NCBI GenBank assembly: GCA_017302435.1
Contig: JAFLDL010000018.1
Location: 20,771-84,770, forward strand
Direction: 5' to 3'
Origin: Candidatus Accumulibacter necessarius
GTDB taxonomy: Bacteria; Pseudomonadota; Gammaproteobacteria; Burkholderiales; Rhodocyclaceae
Length of the DNA stretch: 64,000 bases
Both the position numbers and the translations under genes were made by a program. The notes beneath the pieces were generated by a model, which was given only the letters and a program-made list of their open reading frames with translations, ran no database searches and had not been told where the DNA came from. Shown here in pieces: positions 10,097 through 20,723 of this stretch; the stretch's first letter is position 1; every line of letters begins with the position of its first letter.

Positions 10097-13000
10097 TCAA
10101 ATTGCGATCCCGGCAGCACCGGCGCTCGTCCGTAGCGCTGCCAGTCCGGCTTCATACTCGAAGCCCCGAACAGCACTCTCAAGCGTCCGATAGCTGCCGC
10201 CAAAAGCGGCCTTCAGCAACGCTGCCTCGGCATCAAGAACGTAGCCCGCTTCGGCATCGCTTTCGGCGAGCAACACCGCCAACTGGCGACACACCCGACT
10301 CAGCCGCCACCGATCGACGGCTGTCGCCTCCTCGCCGATCGCTTCGGACGGCAGCCAGGCGACCAGGTCGCTGATCAGTACCCTCAGCATTCTAGCGGCA
10401 GATTCAAGCAGCACATCCACGTGGATTCGCTCTCGTTTTTGGCTGATTGCTGATTCCAGTCGTTCCGCCTCGGCTCTCAGTCCGTTGGCGCCGATATTGC
10501 CGGCAAGGCCCTTGAGCGTGTGCGTCAGACGCTCAGCCGTGCCCCAGTCGCCAGCGTCGAGAGCGGCGGCGATTTCGGCGGCCACATGCTGTTGTCCGGC
10601 GGCAAACTTGCGCAGCATCGACAGGTAGAGATCTTTCTTGCCGAGCACACGTCGCAGGCCATTGACCGTGTCGAGGCCACGAACATGCCGCGCCGCTTCG
10701 AATTGCGGATCGGATTCCGTGCTTCCAGGCGGCCGCTGCGCTGGATGCTTCGGCTTGACCCATCTGAGCAGTGCTTCCCAGAGTTCGTCGGGCTCAATCG
10801 GCTTGGCAACAAAATCGACCATGCCCGCCGCGAGACATTTTTGCCGGTCAGACGGCATGGCGTTGGCCGTCATGGCGACGATCGGCAGGTCCGAGTGCTC
10901 AGCGAGCTTCCTGATCGCCAGCGTTGCCGTCGCCCCATCCATGATTGGCATGTGCATGTCCATCAACACGATGTCGTAGGCGCCCTCACGGACCTTATTG
11001 ACCGCCACCGCACCGTCCTCGGCCAGGTCGACGACAAGACCGGCGCTGGCAAGCAACTCGCTTGCAACCTCCTGGTTCAGTTCGTTGTCCTCGACCAGGA
11101 GGACGCGCGCACCCTCGATGGCAGAGAGGCGCGGGTCTGCCAGCGCCGGAGAGGTCAATTGCCCAAGTGACTCGCCCTGCCCGCCACCAATCAGGCGAAT
11201 GGCGCTGTCGAACAGCAGGGAGGCATTGACTGGCTTGAGGAGAATGTCCCTGATGCCGGCTGCCGTGGCGCGCCCGAGCAACTGCTCAGAGCTGTCGGCG
11301 GTGATGATGACCAGATGCGGAGCGGGCGATAGCCCCAGTGAGAGAATCTTGCGAGCGGTCTCGATGCCGTCCATTCCTGGCATCAGCCAGTCGAGAAAAA
11401 CGATCTCGTACGGTTCCGCTGCCGCCGCCATGGATACGGCCTCAACGGCCGCCTGGCCAGAAGAACGGTCGCTGACGACGAAAGTCATCGCGGTCAGCAG
11501 ATCGCGGATGACGCCCCGCGCGCTATCGTTATCGTCAACCACCAGGACTCGCCGACCGCGCAGGTCAGGCGTGGGCAGGAGCGTTCGTGTTGCCTGCACG
11601 GCCCGGCCTACGCGGACGGTAAACCAGAATGTCGAGCCCTTGCCATGTTCGCTGCGCACACCGACGTCACCGCCCATCAGTTCAACGAGCTTTTTGGAAA
11701 TCGCCAGACCCAGCCCAGTACCGCCAAATCGCCGGGTGGTCGAGATATCGGCCTGGGAAAAGCTCTGGAACAGGCGCCCCATCTGCTCCTCGGTCAACCC
11801 TATCCCCGTATCCTGGACGGCAAAGTGCAGCAAGAGGTTCTCGCCACCGTTTTCGCGGACGCTGACGCGAATATCAACTTCACCCTCCTCGGTAAATTTG
11901 ATCGCGTTGTTGGTGTAATTGATCAACACCTGCCCCAGACGCAGCGGATCGCCAATCAACAGCGACGGCACCGCGGGATCGACGTCAAAAACCACTTCAA
12001 GACCCTTGGCGCTCGCTTTGCCAACGATCAGGTTAGCGACGGTGTCGAGCACCTCTTCGAGCGCGAACTCCGTCTGCTCAACCGTCAGTTTGCCGGCCTC
12101 AACCTTGGAAAAATCGAGGACATCATTGACGATCCCGAGCAAATGCTGGCCGGAATCCTGGATTTTTTTCACGTAGTCGCGCTGGCGCGGCGTGAGGTCA
12201 GTCTTGAGAACCAAATGCGACATGCCGATGATGGCATTCATCGGAGTGCGAATCTCGTGGCTCATGTTGGCCAGAAAGCTGCTCTTCATCCTGGTCGTTT
12301 CTTCAGCCAGTTCCTTTGAGCGCTGCATCGCCTCGGCCGCTTCGCGCTCCTTGGTCACATCCTCGAACATCCATACCGTTCCCTGCGCCAACTTGGCAGC
12401 ATCGACGGCTCGGCCGCTGATTCGACACCAGAAGCGCGATCCGTCCTTGCGCTGAAGTTCCATCACGCGTTTGATGATGTCACCGCGCATCAGGTCGTCG
12501 TCGGACTCGCCGATACTGTCAGGGTATTCGTCGGGCACACAAACCCGGGTCGCCTGACCAATCAGTTCATCGGGAGCATAGGCGAGCAGTTCCTCAAGCC
12601 GCCGGTTGACATTGACGAAGGTATTATTCCTGATAAAGGCGATACCGAGGCTTGCGGTGGCAAAGATTGCGGTCTGCTCTTCATGGGCTTGGCGGATCCG
12701 TTCCTCGGCTGCCCGGCGCTCGGTGATGTCGCGCAAGACCACCACCGTACCCACCAGAACACCGGCCTTGTAAAAGGGAGTCGTGGCATATTCAACCAGC
12801 AGCGGCGTACCATCCTTGCGCCACAGCACCTCGTTATCCACCTTGCGCGCTAGCCCGTCCAGCGACGTCAGATACATCGGACAGCGCTCATAGGGAAAGG
12901 CCGCTCCGTCAGGGTACGCGTAGTGTACCCGCGCGTGAAAAGGCGTACCGAGAAGCTCTTCCCTGCCATAGCCGAGCAAGCCAAGAACGGCCGGGTTGGC

Positions 13001-14443
13001 AAAGATCAGGCGCCCGTCGCCATCGAGACCGAGAATACCGTCGCTCACCGACCCCAGGATCAGTCTACTGTGCTCCTCCATGGCTGCCAGTTCGACCGCC
13101 TGCTTTTCCAGTTGTGCCGCCTGTTCCTGCTTCGCCTCCAGCAGCCTCTGGGTGCGCGTGCTTCGCTCGATGATTTCAAGGCTCATCGCGACGATCGGCA
13201 GCAAACCGTCGAGGACCAACCTTTCATCCTCGGAGAACGGCCTGGACGCGGCCAGCTCGATCACCGCCAACGACCGCCCGGAGCGCATCACCGGTACCAG
13301 CAGAACGGCCTTCGCCGGCGCCGACGTCTGCCCAGGACTCAAGCTGTCGTTGGCCGCAAGGGAGTCGCCAACCAGCAGCGGCGTGCCCTCTACGGCACAG
13401 CGCCCAACTGGGCCTTCACCGGCTCTGATCACCTCTGATTCGTGGGTGCGATCGGCCCCATACGTGGCGATCAGCTTCAAGATCTGGCGATCTTCAGTCA
13501 CGATGAAAAACGCTCCTTCCACCGCACGGAGCAGCGGACTCAGGCTTTCCATAAGCTTCCGGGCAAGCTCGGTAAAAGAGCTGGCCTGTTGCAGTTCGCG
13601 GGAGATCGAAGCGATGTTTGTCCGTATCCAGCGTTGCGCCGCCATCCTTTGGTAAACATCCTGCAGGATGGCGACTCCGCGCCCAATCTCGCCGATCTCG
13701 TTCGGCTGATTCTGGCAGGGAATCGTCTGACCCAGCTTCCCTTCCGACAGGCTCACAATGCTGTCGCGAAGCCGCCGCAGTGGGAGAGCAATCGAGCGAG
13801 CAAGAATGAATGCGGAAAGGAGCAGCAGGATGAGGCACCCGGCAACAAAGTAGATCGCCTGTTGCCGTTCGTCGCGATAGATTTCGATCGCGCGCTCGTG
13901 CATGGCCAAGGCACTCGCAGACGAGGACTTGCTGATCTGATCAAGTCGTTCTGCCAGGAGCGGCGCCGGATTACCCGGAGCGGAATCAAAAGTTCGCCGC
14001 CGTGCGGCATCCGAAGCACCAGATCCCGAATGTTCGAGGGTCACTGCCCGGTACGCCACCAACTCTTCATAGAGCGCCTGCGCATCCGTCACGTCCTGCT
14101 GCTCCCCCGCATAGGACGCTCGCAAGCCACGCACCCCATCGAAGAATCGAGCGTCGCAGCGACCAAGCTCGCGCTCCAGTTGTTCCCGCTTTTCCTGGTC
14201 TTCTTCCCGCAGGAGATCACGCAGGAGGTGCCGCATTCTCAGCAGTTCGTACTGCATGTCCTTGACGGTACTGAGGCTGCTGTGTGGATAGTGGTAGAAA
14301 CTGCGGTTGATCTCGGCCAGAGTCTGCAACTGAGGAAAGATGGACAGACCGACGGCCAGCACGGCCAGCATGGCGAGGACTGCAAAGCCGAGCATGCGAC
14401 GGGACACCGTCAGTCGCTCAAGATAGGCAGTCAGGATCTCCAA
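10097..14443 (-). CDS. Large hybrid sensor histidine kinase (HAMP-GAF-PAS-PAS-HisKA-HATPase-REC-REC-HPt)
   Basis: A 1448-residue membrane phosphorelay kinase. In order: membrane helix about 15-35, an extracytoplasmic helical sensor region, a second helix near 200-220, HAMP, GAF (about 285-420), a coiled linker, two PAS domains (about 460-700), HisKA with NMSHEIRTPM (His729), HATPase, two receiver domains (IVFLDWLMPG and IVLMDMHMPI), and a C-terminal HPt domain with LTHTLKGLAGN. Such a chain can pass phosphate His-Asp-His to a separate regulator; the adjacent HD-GYP regulator is the obvious acceptor. The signal is unknown. Confidence 0.95.
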   Translation of the reverse strand: MEILTAYLERLTVSRRMLGFAVLAMLAVLAVGLSIFPQLQTLAEINRSFYHYPHSSLSTVKDMQYELLRMRHLLRDLLREEDQEKREQLERELGRCDARFFDGVRGLRASYAGEQQDVTDAQALYEELVAYRAVTLEHSGSGASDAARRRTFDSAPGNPAPLLAERLDQISKSSSASALAMHERAIEIYRDERQQAIYFVAGCLILLLLSAFILARSIALPLRRLRDSIVSLSEGKLGQTIPCQNQPNEIGEIGRGVAILQDVYQRMAAQRWIRTNIASISRELQQASSFTELARKLMESLSPLLRAVEGAFFIVTEDRQILKLIATYGADRTHESEVIRAGEGPVGRCAVEGTPLLVGDSLAANDSLSPGQTSAPAKAVLLVPVMRSGRSLAVIELAASRPFSEDERLVLDGLLPIVAMSLEIIERSTRTQRLLEAKQEQAAQLEKQAVELAAMEEHSRLILGSVSDGILGLDGDGRLIFANPAVLGLLGYGREELLGTPFHARVHYAYPDGAAFPYERCPMYLTSLDGLARKVDNEVLWRKDGTPLLVEYATTPFYKAGVLVGTVVVLRDITERRAAEERIRQAHEEQTAIFATASLGIAFIRNNTFVNVNRRLEELLAYAPDELIGQATRVCVPDEYPDSIGESDDDLMRGDIIKRVMELQRKDGSRFWCRISGRAVDAAKLAQGTVWMFEDVTKEREAAEAMQRSKELAEETTRMKSSFLANMSHEIRTPMNAIIGMSHLVLKTDLTPRQRDYVKKIQDSGQHLLGIVNDVLDFSKVEAGKLTVEQTEFALEEVLDTVANLIVGKASAKGLEVVFDVDPAVPSLLIGDPLRLGQVLINYTNNAIKFTEEGEVDIRVSVRENGGENLLLHFAVQDTGIGLTEEQMGRLFQSFSQADISTTRRFGGTGLGLAISKKLVELMGGDVGVRSEHGKGSTFWFTVRVGRAVQATRTLLPTPDLRGRRVLVVDDNDSARGVIRDLLTAMTFVVSDRSSGQAAVEAVSMAAAAEPYEIVFLDWLMPGMDGIETARKILSLGLSPAPHLVIITADSSEQLLGRATAAGIRDILLKPVNASLLFDSAIRLIGGGQGESLGQLTSPALADPRLSAIEGARVLLVEDNELNQEVASELLASAGLVVDLAEDGAVAVNKVREGAYDIVLMDMHMPIMDGATATLAIRKLAEHSDLPIVAMTANAMPSDRQKCLAAGMVDFVAKPIEPDELWEALLRWVKPKHPAQRPPGSTESDPQFEAARHVRGLDTVNGLRRVLGKKDLYLSMLRKFAAGQQHVAAEIAAALDAGDWGTAERLTHTLKGLAGNIGANGLRAEAERLESAISQKRERIHVDVLLESAARMLRVLISDLVAWLPSEAIGEEATAVDRWRLSRVCRQLAVLLAESDAEAGYVLDAEAALLKAAFGGSYRTLESAVRGFEYEAGLAALRTSAGAAGIAI

Positions 14444-14602
14444 GGTGTCTCCGATTGGGCTTCGCAGCGGCCGCGAGAGATGAATTCTGGGCCATTTGCC
14501 TTGCGCGGTCCACGGCCGGCCAATGCGGCGGGCGCCTCCGGTATACCGCCGAAGACGTTCTTCCTACCGGGGCTACGGCCAATCTGCTGCCGGATCGGTC
14601 AG

Positions 14603-15163
14603 TTACCAGCGTGCAAGGAGCACCTTCTCCGCCCAGAGAAGCCCGGTGATGGTCTTTGCATCGGTAATCGCCCCGGCGCGCACCGCTGCCAGCGCATCAG
14701 CCAGCGGCAGGCTGAGCACATCAAGAAACTCGCTGCTGTCGAGCGTCGGTTCCGCTTCGCGCTGGAGACCACGGGCAAGAAAAATCTCGATTCGCTCATC
14801 AGAATACCCGACGCAGGGGTGCATCACACCGAGATGGCGCCATTCCGCCGCGCTGTATCCGGTCTCCTCGAGCAATTCGCGCCTACCCGTGGCAAGGATT
14901 TCTTCGCCCGGATCGATCTTTCCGGCAGGCAGCTCAAGGAAGGACCGGCTTAGTGGATAGCGATACTGACGGACAAAAAGGAGCTGTCCATCGGCGAGTT
15001 GCGCAATCACCGCTACCGCCCCCTGATGGCGGACGTATTCACGCTGGCACTCCTTGCCATCCGGCAAGCGTACCCGGTCGCGACGCAGGTCAAGCAGCTT
15101 GCCGCGGAAGATCTGCGTGCTCTCCAATAGCTCCTCGTAGAGGTGACGGTCATCGTTGTGCAT
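14603..15163 (-). CDS. Nudix hydrolase, ADP-ribose pyrophosphatase-like
   Basis: A 186-residue protein with a complete Nudix box at residues 81-103 (G-x5-E-x7-REL-xE-ETG). The preceding strand VRQYRYPL and the downstream acidic segment resemble the ADP-ribose pyrophosphatase subfamily (NudF-like), which splits ADP-ribose to AMP and ribose-5-phosphate. It starts 13 bases beyond the nuo-operon terminator, so it is probably transcribed separately from nuo; the kinase gene follows 160 bases downstream. Exact substrate is not provable from sequence. Confidence 0.9.
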   Translation of the reverse strand: MHNDDRHLYEELLESTQIFRGKLLDLRRDRVRLPDGKECQREYVRHQGAVAVIAQLADGQLLFVRQYRYPLSRSFLELPAGKIDPGEEILATGRRELLEETGYSAAEWRHLGVMHPCVGYSDERIEIFLARGLQREAEPTLDSSEFLDVLSLPLADALAAVRAGAITDAKTITGLLWAEKVLLARW

Positions 15164-15175
15164 TCCGCAACTCCC

Positions 15176-15204
15176 AATTAAAACGCCCCGACTGGCGGGG
15201 CGTT
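15176..15204 (-). terminator. Rho-independent terminator of the nuo operon
   Basis: On the minus strand an 8-bp stem (arms at 15197-15204 and 15182-15189, AACGCCCC/GGGGCGTT) with a 7-base loop is followed by TTTTAATT. It lies 21 bases after the nuoN stop and just before the Nudix gene. Confidence 0.8.
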
Positions 15205-15225
15205 CGGATCAAGTGGCCAAACCAA

Positions 15226-16713
15226 TCAGAGCGACCGCAAGAGCGAGAAAGCGCATAGTGACATCAGCGCCTGCGGGAAGATCCCCAGCAACGCCACGGC
15301 CAGGCCGTTCGCCGACATCAGAATCTTCATGTCCATCGGTGCGACGATTGGCGCCGTATTGGTCGGTTGATCAAAGTACATGATCTTGACCACACGCAGG
15401 TAGTAGAAGCAACCGATCAGAGAGAAGAGGACGGCGACAATGGCCAGCCAAAGGTAGCCAGCGGCGACCACGGCCTGCAACACCGAGAATTTGGCAAAGA
15501 ATCCGACGAAGAACGGCACCCCGGCCATTGAGAACATCATCATCATCATCACGGCGGCGAACCACGGGCTGCGCTTGTTGAGTCCCTTGAAGTCTTCGAG
15601 TTCATCGGATTCGAGACCACCTCGCGCCAGCAGCAGGATCATGCCGAAAGTGCCGGCACTGGTGAGTACGTAGGTGATGACATAGAACATCGACGAACTG
15701 TAGGCGTTGAGCGCAAAGCGCGCGTCGCCACCAACAACGCCGGTCACCATTCCGAGCAGCATGAAGCCCATGTGCGAAATCGCCGAATAGGCCAGCATCC
15801 GCTTCAGGTTGGTCTGCGCAATGGCGGCAATGTTGCCGATGGCCATTGACAGAACCGAGAGCAGGATCAGCATCGTCTGCCAGTCCTGGGCAAGGACAAT
15901 CAGCCCGTTCACCAACAGGCGGATGACCATCGCAAAGGCAGCCAGCTTAGGTGCAGTGGCAATGAACAGCGTGACCGCCGTCGGCGCGCCATGATAGACG
16001 TCGGGAATCCACATGTGGAAAGGGACGACGCCGAGCTTGAAGGCCAGGCCGGAAACCAGGAAGACCAGGCCGAACACGAGGATTGACTTGTCCGCCTGCC
16101 CCGTGTAAAGGCGCTCGGCGATGGTCGTGATCTCCAGCGTACCAGTCGCTCCGTAGATCATTGACATGCCGTACAACAGGAGACCGGAAGCCAGCGCGCC
16201 AAGAACGAAGAACTTCATCGCGGCTTCGGTTGCCGGTACCGAATCACGATTCATCGCCACCAGGGCGTAGAGAGAGAGCGACAGCAACTCGAGACCGATA
16301 TAGACAGTGACCAGATGGTTGGCTGAAATCATGACCATCATGCCGAGGGTCGCAAACAGTACCAAAGAGTAATACTCGCCGCGGGCCATCTGTTCCCGCT
16401 CGAGGATGTAGCCTCGCGAATAAAACAGAACCACAATCACTGTCAGGTAAAGAAGCAGCTTCAGCAGGTCACCCATCAGGTCACCGACGTACATGTTGCT
16501 GAACGTGTAGGCAATTTCACCCGAACTCGTGGCAAAGGTAACCACGGCCGCTCCAATCAGGGTCAACTGCGTGGCAACGAACGTCACCGTCCTTTTCCTG
16601 TCCTTGACAAAAAGGTCCAGGATTAGGATCAGGCAAGCCATCAGCAACATGAAGATCTCCGCGCTGGCAAGGCGGAGGTCCGGCATCTGGAACTGCATTT
16701 CGGCAAGAGTCAT
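15226..16713 (-). CDS. nuoN: NADH-quinone oxidoreductase subunit N
   Basis: A 495-residue antiporter-like membrane subunit of complex I, almost entirely transmembrane (about 14 helices) with the conserved lysine-containing helices of the Mrp-antiporter fold. It takes part in proton translocation in the inner membrane. ATG at 16713 is 12 bases after the nuoM stop; a TTG at 16725 would add four residues. It is the last gene of the nuoA-N operon, followed by a terminator. Confidence 0.97.
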   Translation of the reverse strand: MTLAEMQFQMPDLRLASAEIFMLLMACLILILDLFVKDRKRTVTFVATQLTLIGAAVVTFATSSGEIAYTFSNMYVGDLMGDLLKLLLYLTVIVVLFYSRGYILEREQMARGEYYSLVLFATLGMMVMISANHLVTVYIGLELLSLSLYALVAMNRDSVPATEAAMKFFVLGALASGLLLYGMSMIYGATGTLEITTIAERLYTGQADKSILVFGLVFLVSGLAFKLGVVPFHMWIPDVYHGAPTAVTLFIATAPKLAAFAMVIRLLVNGLIVLAQDWQTMLILLSVLSMAIGNIAAIAQTNLKRMLAYSAISHMGFMLLGMVTGVVGGDARFALNAYSSSMFYVITYVLTSAGTFGMILLLARGGLESDELEDFKGLNKRSPWFAAVMMMMMFSMAGVPFFVGFFAKFSVLQAVVAAGYLWLAIVAVLFSLIGCFYYLRVVKIMYFDQPTNTAPIVAPMDMKILMSANGLAVALLGIFPQALMSLCAFSLLRSL

Positions 16714-16725
16714 AGCGGCTACCAA

Positions 16726-18210
16726 TTATTGGATCTTGCTGAGGGCGACGTGACGCAGCAACTCATTGACCGAGCTGTGCATGACTTCAGTAAACGGTTG
16801 GGGATAAAGACCCATGCCCAGCGCACCGATGGCGAAGAGGACGAAAACGAGAAACTCGCGGGCGTTGATGTCGGTCAGATCGGCCACGTGGTGATTGGCC
16901 ACCGCGCCAAACACCACGCGCTTGTACATCCACAGGGTGTAAGCAGCACCGACGATCATCGTCGAGGCAGCGGCGAAGGCCACCCAGAAATTGTAATCGA
17001 CTGCCGCGAGGATGACCATGAACTCGCCGACAAAGCCGGAGGTCGCCGGAAGGCCGGCGTTGGCCATGGCAAAAAGCATGAAGAAGGCGGCAAATTTGGG
17101 CATCGTATTGACCACGCCGCCGTAGTCGGCAATCTGACGCGAATGCGCGCGGTCATACATGACGCCAATAGCGAAAAACATCGCGCCCGATACGAAACCG
17201 TGCGAGATCATCTGGACCAAGGCGCCTTCGATCCCCATCGCGCTGAACATGAAGAAACCGAGCGTGACAAAACCCATATGGGCAATCGACGAATAGGCAA
17301 CCAGCTTCTTCATGTCCTCCTGGACCAGAGCGACAAATCCGATATAGATTATTGCGATGAGTGACAGTGCAATGACCAGGCCAGAAAGCTCATGCGAGGC
17401 ATCCGGCGCAATCGGCAGCGAAAAACGGAGAAAGCCATAGGCGCCAAGCTTCAGCGCGATGGCAGCCAGGACGATGGAGCCGCCAGTCGGCGCCTCAACG
17501 TGTGCGTCGGGCAACCAGGTATGCACCGGCCACATCGGCACCTTGACAGCGAAGGCAACCAGAAAGGCCAGGAACAGCCAGGTCTGGGCGCTCATCCCGA
17601 TAGGCAGCTGGTGCCAGTCAAGGATCGCGAAGCTGCCACCCGAGTTGATGAACAGGTAAAGCAGCGCGAGCAGAAAGAGAAGCGAACCAAAGAGCGTAAA
17701 GAGAAAGAACTTGAACGCCGCGTAGACACGGTTGGGGCCACCCCAGATACCGATGATCAGATATAGCGGGATCAATGAGGCCTCAAAGAACACGTAGAAA
17801 AGGACGCCGTCAAGGGCCGAGAAAATGCCGTTCAACAGGCCAGACATGATCAGAAAGCCCGCATTGTACTGCGCGACCTTATTGTCGATGACCTGCCAGC
17901 CAGCCAGGACAACGGTGACCGTGATGAAGCTGTTGAGGATTACGAAGGGCATCGAAATGCCGTCAACGCCCAGATGGTAGTTGACGTTGAAACGGGGGAT
18001 CCAGGTGGCAAGCTCGACGAACTGCATCGCCGGGGTGCGCATGTCAAAACCCGTGTACAGCGGGATCGTCACCAGCAGGCCCGCAACGGCACCAATCAGC
18101 GACAGCATCCTTGCCAGCGGTGCATTGCGATCGGAGCCCGTAGCCAGAACAACGAAACCGGCGAGAATCGGAACCCAGATGGCAAGAGAGAGAAGCGGCG
18201 TGCCTGACAT
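16726..18210 (-). CDS. nuoM: NADH-quinone oxidoreductase subunit M
   Basis: The 494-residue antiporter-like proton-pumping subunit of complex I, with about 14 membrane helices. Family segments include PMWPVHTWLPDAHVEAPT and KLVAYSSIAHMG. It lies between nuoL (23-base gap) and nuoN (12-base gap). Length is normal and no lesion is seen. Confidence 0.97.
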   Translation of the reverse strand: MSGTPLLSLAIWVPILAGFVVLATGSDRNAPLARMLSLIGAVAGLLVTIPLYTGFDMRTPAMQFVELATWIPRFNVNYHLGVDGISMPFVILNSFITVTVVLAGWQVIDNKVAQYNAGFLIMSGLLNGIFSALDGVLFYVFFEASLIPLYLIIGIWGGPNRVYAAFKFFLFTLFGSLLFLLALLYLFINSGGSFAILDWHQLPIGMSAQTWLFLAFLVAFAVKVPMWPVHTWLPDAHVEAPTGGSIVLAAIALKLGAYGFLRFSLPIAPDASHELSGLVIALSLIAIIYIGFVALVQEDMKKLVAYSSIAHMGFVTLGFFMFSAMGIEGALVQMISHGFVSGAMFFAIGVMYDRAHSRQIADYGGVVNTMPKFAAFFMLFAMANAGLPATSGFVGEFMVILAAVDYNFWVAFAAASTMIVGAAYTLWMYKRVVFGAVANHHVADLTDINAREFLVFVLFAIGALGMGLYPQPFTEVMHSSVNELLRHVALSKIQ

Positions 18211-18233
18211 ATCGTTCCCAGTCTTTCTCTAGC

Positions 18234-20324
18234 TCAGGCGCGCGTGACCCAAAGGGTCATCAAGACGAACACGCCAATAATCATCGTAAAAGCGTAGTGG
18301 TAGATGTGGCCGGTCTGGAACAAGCGAACCACGGTCGCAAACCAACCCACGAAACGTGCGGAGCCGTTGACGATGATGCCGTCAATCAGGCCAGCGTCGC
18401 CACCCTTCCAGAGGCCCCGCCCAAGCAGGCGCGCGCCTGCGGCAAAGAACACCTCGTTGAACTTGTCAAAGTAGTACTTGTTTTCCAGGAGCGAATAAAG
18501 CCAACCGGAACGGGCCTTGATCGCTTCCGGGATATCCGGGCGTTTCATGTAGAAGAACCAGGACAGCGCCACGCCCGTGAATGCCAGCCAGAACACTGGC
18601 GTGGTAAGCGCGTGCGTAGCCATTGCGAACGCACCGTGGAAATGGGTTGCGAGTTCGGTCATGACCGGATGTGCTTCGGCATCGACGACGATGGCGTCCT
18701 TGAAGAAGTTGCCAAACAGCATGGGGCCAATCCCGATGTAGCCGATGATCACCGAGGGAATGGCCAGCATGATCAGGGGCAGCGTTACCACCCACGGCGT
18801 CTCATGCGGCTTCTCACCCGGAGCAAGACCGTGAGGATGTTCATCATGCGCATCGTCCGCATGGTGATCCTGGTCCGCATGCGAACCATCGGGCTCGGCA
18901 TGCTTCTCTGCCTTCGAGTGTGCAGCATGGTCTTCGTGGTGTGGCGCCGCAAGACCGAAACGCTCCGCGCCGTGAAACACCAGGAAATACATCCGGAACG
19001 AATAGAAAGCGGTAACAAAGACTCCCGCCATTACCGCAAAGTAGGCGAATCCGGCGCCCGGGATATGCGAAAGCGCAACCGCCTCGATAATTGAATCCTT
19101 GGAATAGAAGCCAGCGAAAAATGGTGTGCCGATCAGCGCCAGCGAACCGATCAGGGAGGTGATCCAGGTAATCGGCATGTACTTGCGCAGGCCACCCATG
19201 TTACGAATGTCCTGATCGTGGTGCATGCCGATGATCACCGAACCGGCGGCGAGGAAGAGCAGCGCCTTGAAAAAGGCATGTGTCATCAAGTGGAAGATGG
19301 CGACCGAATAGGCCGAAGCACCGAGGGCGACCGTCATGTAGCCGAGTTGTGACAGCGTCGAATAGGCCACCACCCGCTTGATGTCATTCTGGATGATGCC
19401 GAGGAAACCCATGAACAGCGCGGTGATCGAACCGATGATGATGACGAAGGATAGCGCCGTGTCGGACAGCTCGAAGAGCGGCGACATGCGCGCGACCATG
19501 AAGATGCCGGCGGTGACCATCGTGGCAGCGTGGATCAGCGCCGAGATCGGGGTCGGACCTTCCATCGAGTCGGGCAGCCAGACATGCAGGGGAACCTGCG
19601 CCGACTTGCCCATCGCTCCGATGAACAGCAGAATGCAGATCGCCGTCATCAGCGCGACCCCCTCGCCTTCGCCAAACAGCGCAAGCCGGGTATCGGCGGC
19701 CAGTTCCGGCGCCTTGGCGAAAACGGCGGCGTAATCGAGCGTGCCGAAGTGGGCCAGCACCAGGCCAATGCCCAGGATGAAGCCGAAGTCACCCACCCGG
19801 TTGACCAGGAAGGCCTTGAGGTTGGCAAAGATCGCCGTCGGCCGGGTATACCAGAAGCCGATCAGCAGGTACGAAACCAGGCCGACAGCCTCCCACCCGA
19901 AGAACAACTGCATGAAGTTGTTGCTCATCACGAGCATCAACATGGAGAAGGTGAACAGGGAGATGTAGCTGAAGAAGCGGTTGTAGCCGGGATCGTCCTG
20001 CATGTAGCCGATGGTGTAGATATGCACCATCAACGACACCGAGGTGACGACCAGCATCATCGTCACCGTCAGCTGATCGATCAGAAAACCAACCTCGAAA
20101 TGGTAGTCGCCCGAGGTCAGCCACTGGTAAACCGGTCCGTTGTAGGTGTTGCCGGCCATCACGTCCCTGAAGATCACATACGACGCGATGCAGGCGATCG
20201 CCACTCCGGCGATGGTCACCGTATGCGCTACCCAGCGCGGGATCACGCGACAGAACAGACCTGCAATGATGGCACCGACGAGCGGCGCCACTGGAACCAG
20301 CAGGTAGAGCTTTTGCATTTCCAT
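18234..20324 (-). CDS. nuoL: NADH-quinone oxidoreductase subunit L
   Basis: The 696-residue distal proton-pumping subunit of complex I, with an antiporter core (TPISALIHAATMVTAG) and the long lateral-helix region at the C-terminus. A striking histidine- and aspartate-rich loop lies at about residues 455-500 between membrane segments. ATG at 20324 is favoured by GAAGGG six bases upstream; TTG at 20330 and ATG at 20318 are alternatives. The start region overlaps the nuoK stop. Confidence 0.96.
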   Translation of the reverse strand: MEMQKLYLLVPVAPLVGAIIAGLFCRVIPRWVAHTVTIAGVAIACIASYVIFRDVMAGNTYNGPVYQWLTSGDYHFEVGFLIDQLTVTMMLVVTSVSLMVHIYTIGYMQDDPGYNRFFSYISLFTFSMLMLVMSNNFMQLFFGWEAVGLVSYLLIGFWYTRPTAIFANLKAFLVNRVGDFGFILGIGLVLAHFGTLDYAAVFAKAPELAADTRLALFGEGEGVALMTAICILLFIGAMGKSAQVPLHVWLPDSMEGPTPISALIHAATMVTAGIFMVARMSPLFELSDTALSFVIIIGSITALFMGFLGIIQNDIKRVVAYSTLSQLGYMTVALGASAYSVAIFHLMTHAFFKALLFLAAGSVIIGMHHDQDIRNMGGLRKYMPITWITSLIGSLALIGTPFFAGFYSKDSIIEAVALSHIPGAGFAYFAVMAGVFVTAFYSFRMYFLVFHGAERFGLAAPHHEDHAAHSKAEKHAEPDGSHADQDHHADDAHDEHPHGLAPGEKPHETPWVVTLPLIMLAIPSVIIGYIGIGPMLFGNFFKDAIVVDAEAHPVMTELATHFHGAFAMATHALTTPVFWLAFTGVALSWFFYMKRPDIPEAIKARSGWLYSLLENKYYFDKFNEVFFAAGARLLGRGLWKGGDAGLIDGIIVNGSARFVGWFATVVRLFQTGHIYHYAFTMIIGVFVLMTLWVTRA

Positions 20325-20326
20325 GT

Positions 20327-20632
20327 TCAACCCTTCAGGCTGTCCAGATCATCCACGTGGATGGTCTTCAGGTTGCGGAACAGCGCCACGAGAATCGCCA
20401 GCCCGATTGCCGACTCGGCAGCGGCAACGGTCAGGATGAAGAAGACAAACACCTGCCCGGCAAGATCCTGCAAGTAGTGGGAGAAGGCGATGAAATTCAG
20501 ATTCACCGCCAGCAGCATCAGCTCGATCGACATCAGTATGATGATGAGGTTCTTGCGGTTGAGGAAGATGCCGACGACGCTGATCGCGAACAGGATCGCG
20601 CCCAGGATCAAAAAATGGGACAGTGTAAGCAA
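20327..20632 (-). CDS. nuoK: NADH-quinone oxidoreductase subunit K
   Basis: A 101-residue, three-helix subunit of the complex I membrane arm with the conserved Glu in [11 protein letters not shown] and a second in [10 protein letters not shown], both in the proton pathway. Translation appears to start at TTG (20632), preceded by GGGAGG at 6 bases, giving the family-typical N-terminus MLTLSH. The gene overlaps the start region of nuoL. Confidence 0.95.
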   Translation of the reverse strand: MLTLSHFLILGAILFAISVVGIFLNRKNLIIILMSIELMLLAVNLNFIAFSHYLQDLAGQVFVFFILTVAAAESAIGLAILVALFRNLKTIHVDDLDSLKG

Positions 20633-20723
20633 GGTGCCTCCCTGATTCCTTCTGCATGAGGTGGGGCGTCGCCGCCGCCACTCCGTCTTATTCTGAGTCT
20701 TGGTGATTGCCTCGAACGCGTCC

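Noticed and set aside
13442-14953. 503-codon open frame on the plus strand
   Set aside because: Antisense to the hybrid kinase and Nudix genes, which have clear domain motifs; a GC-rich shadow frame.
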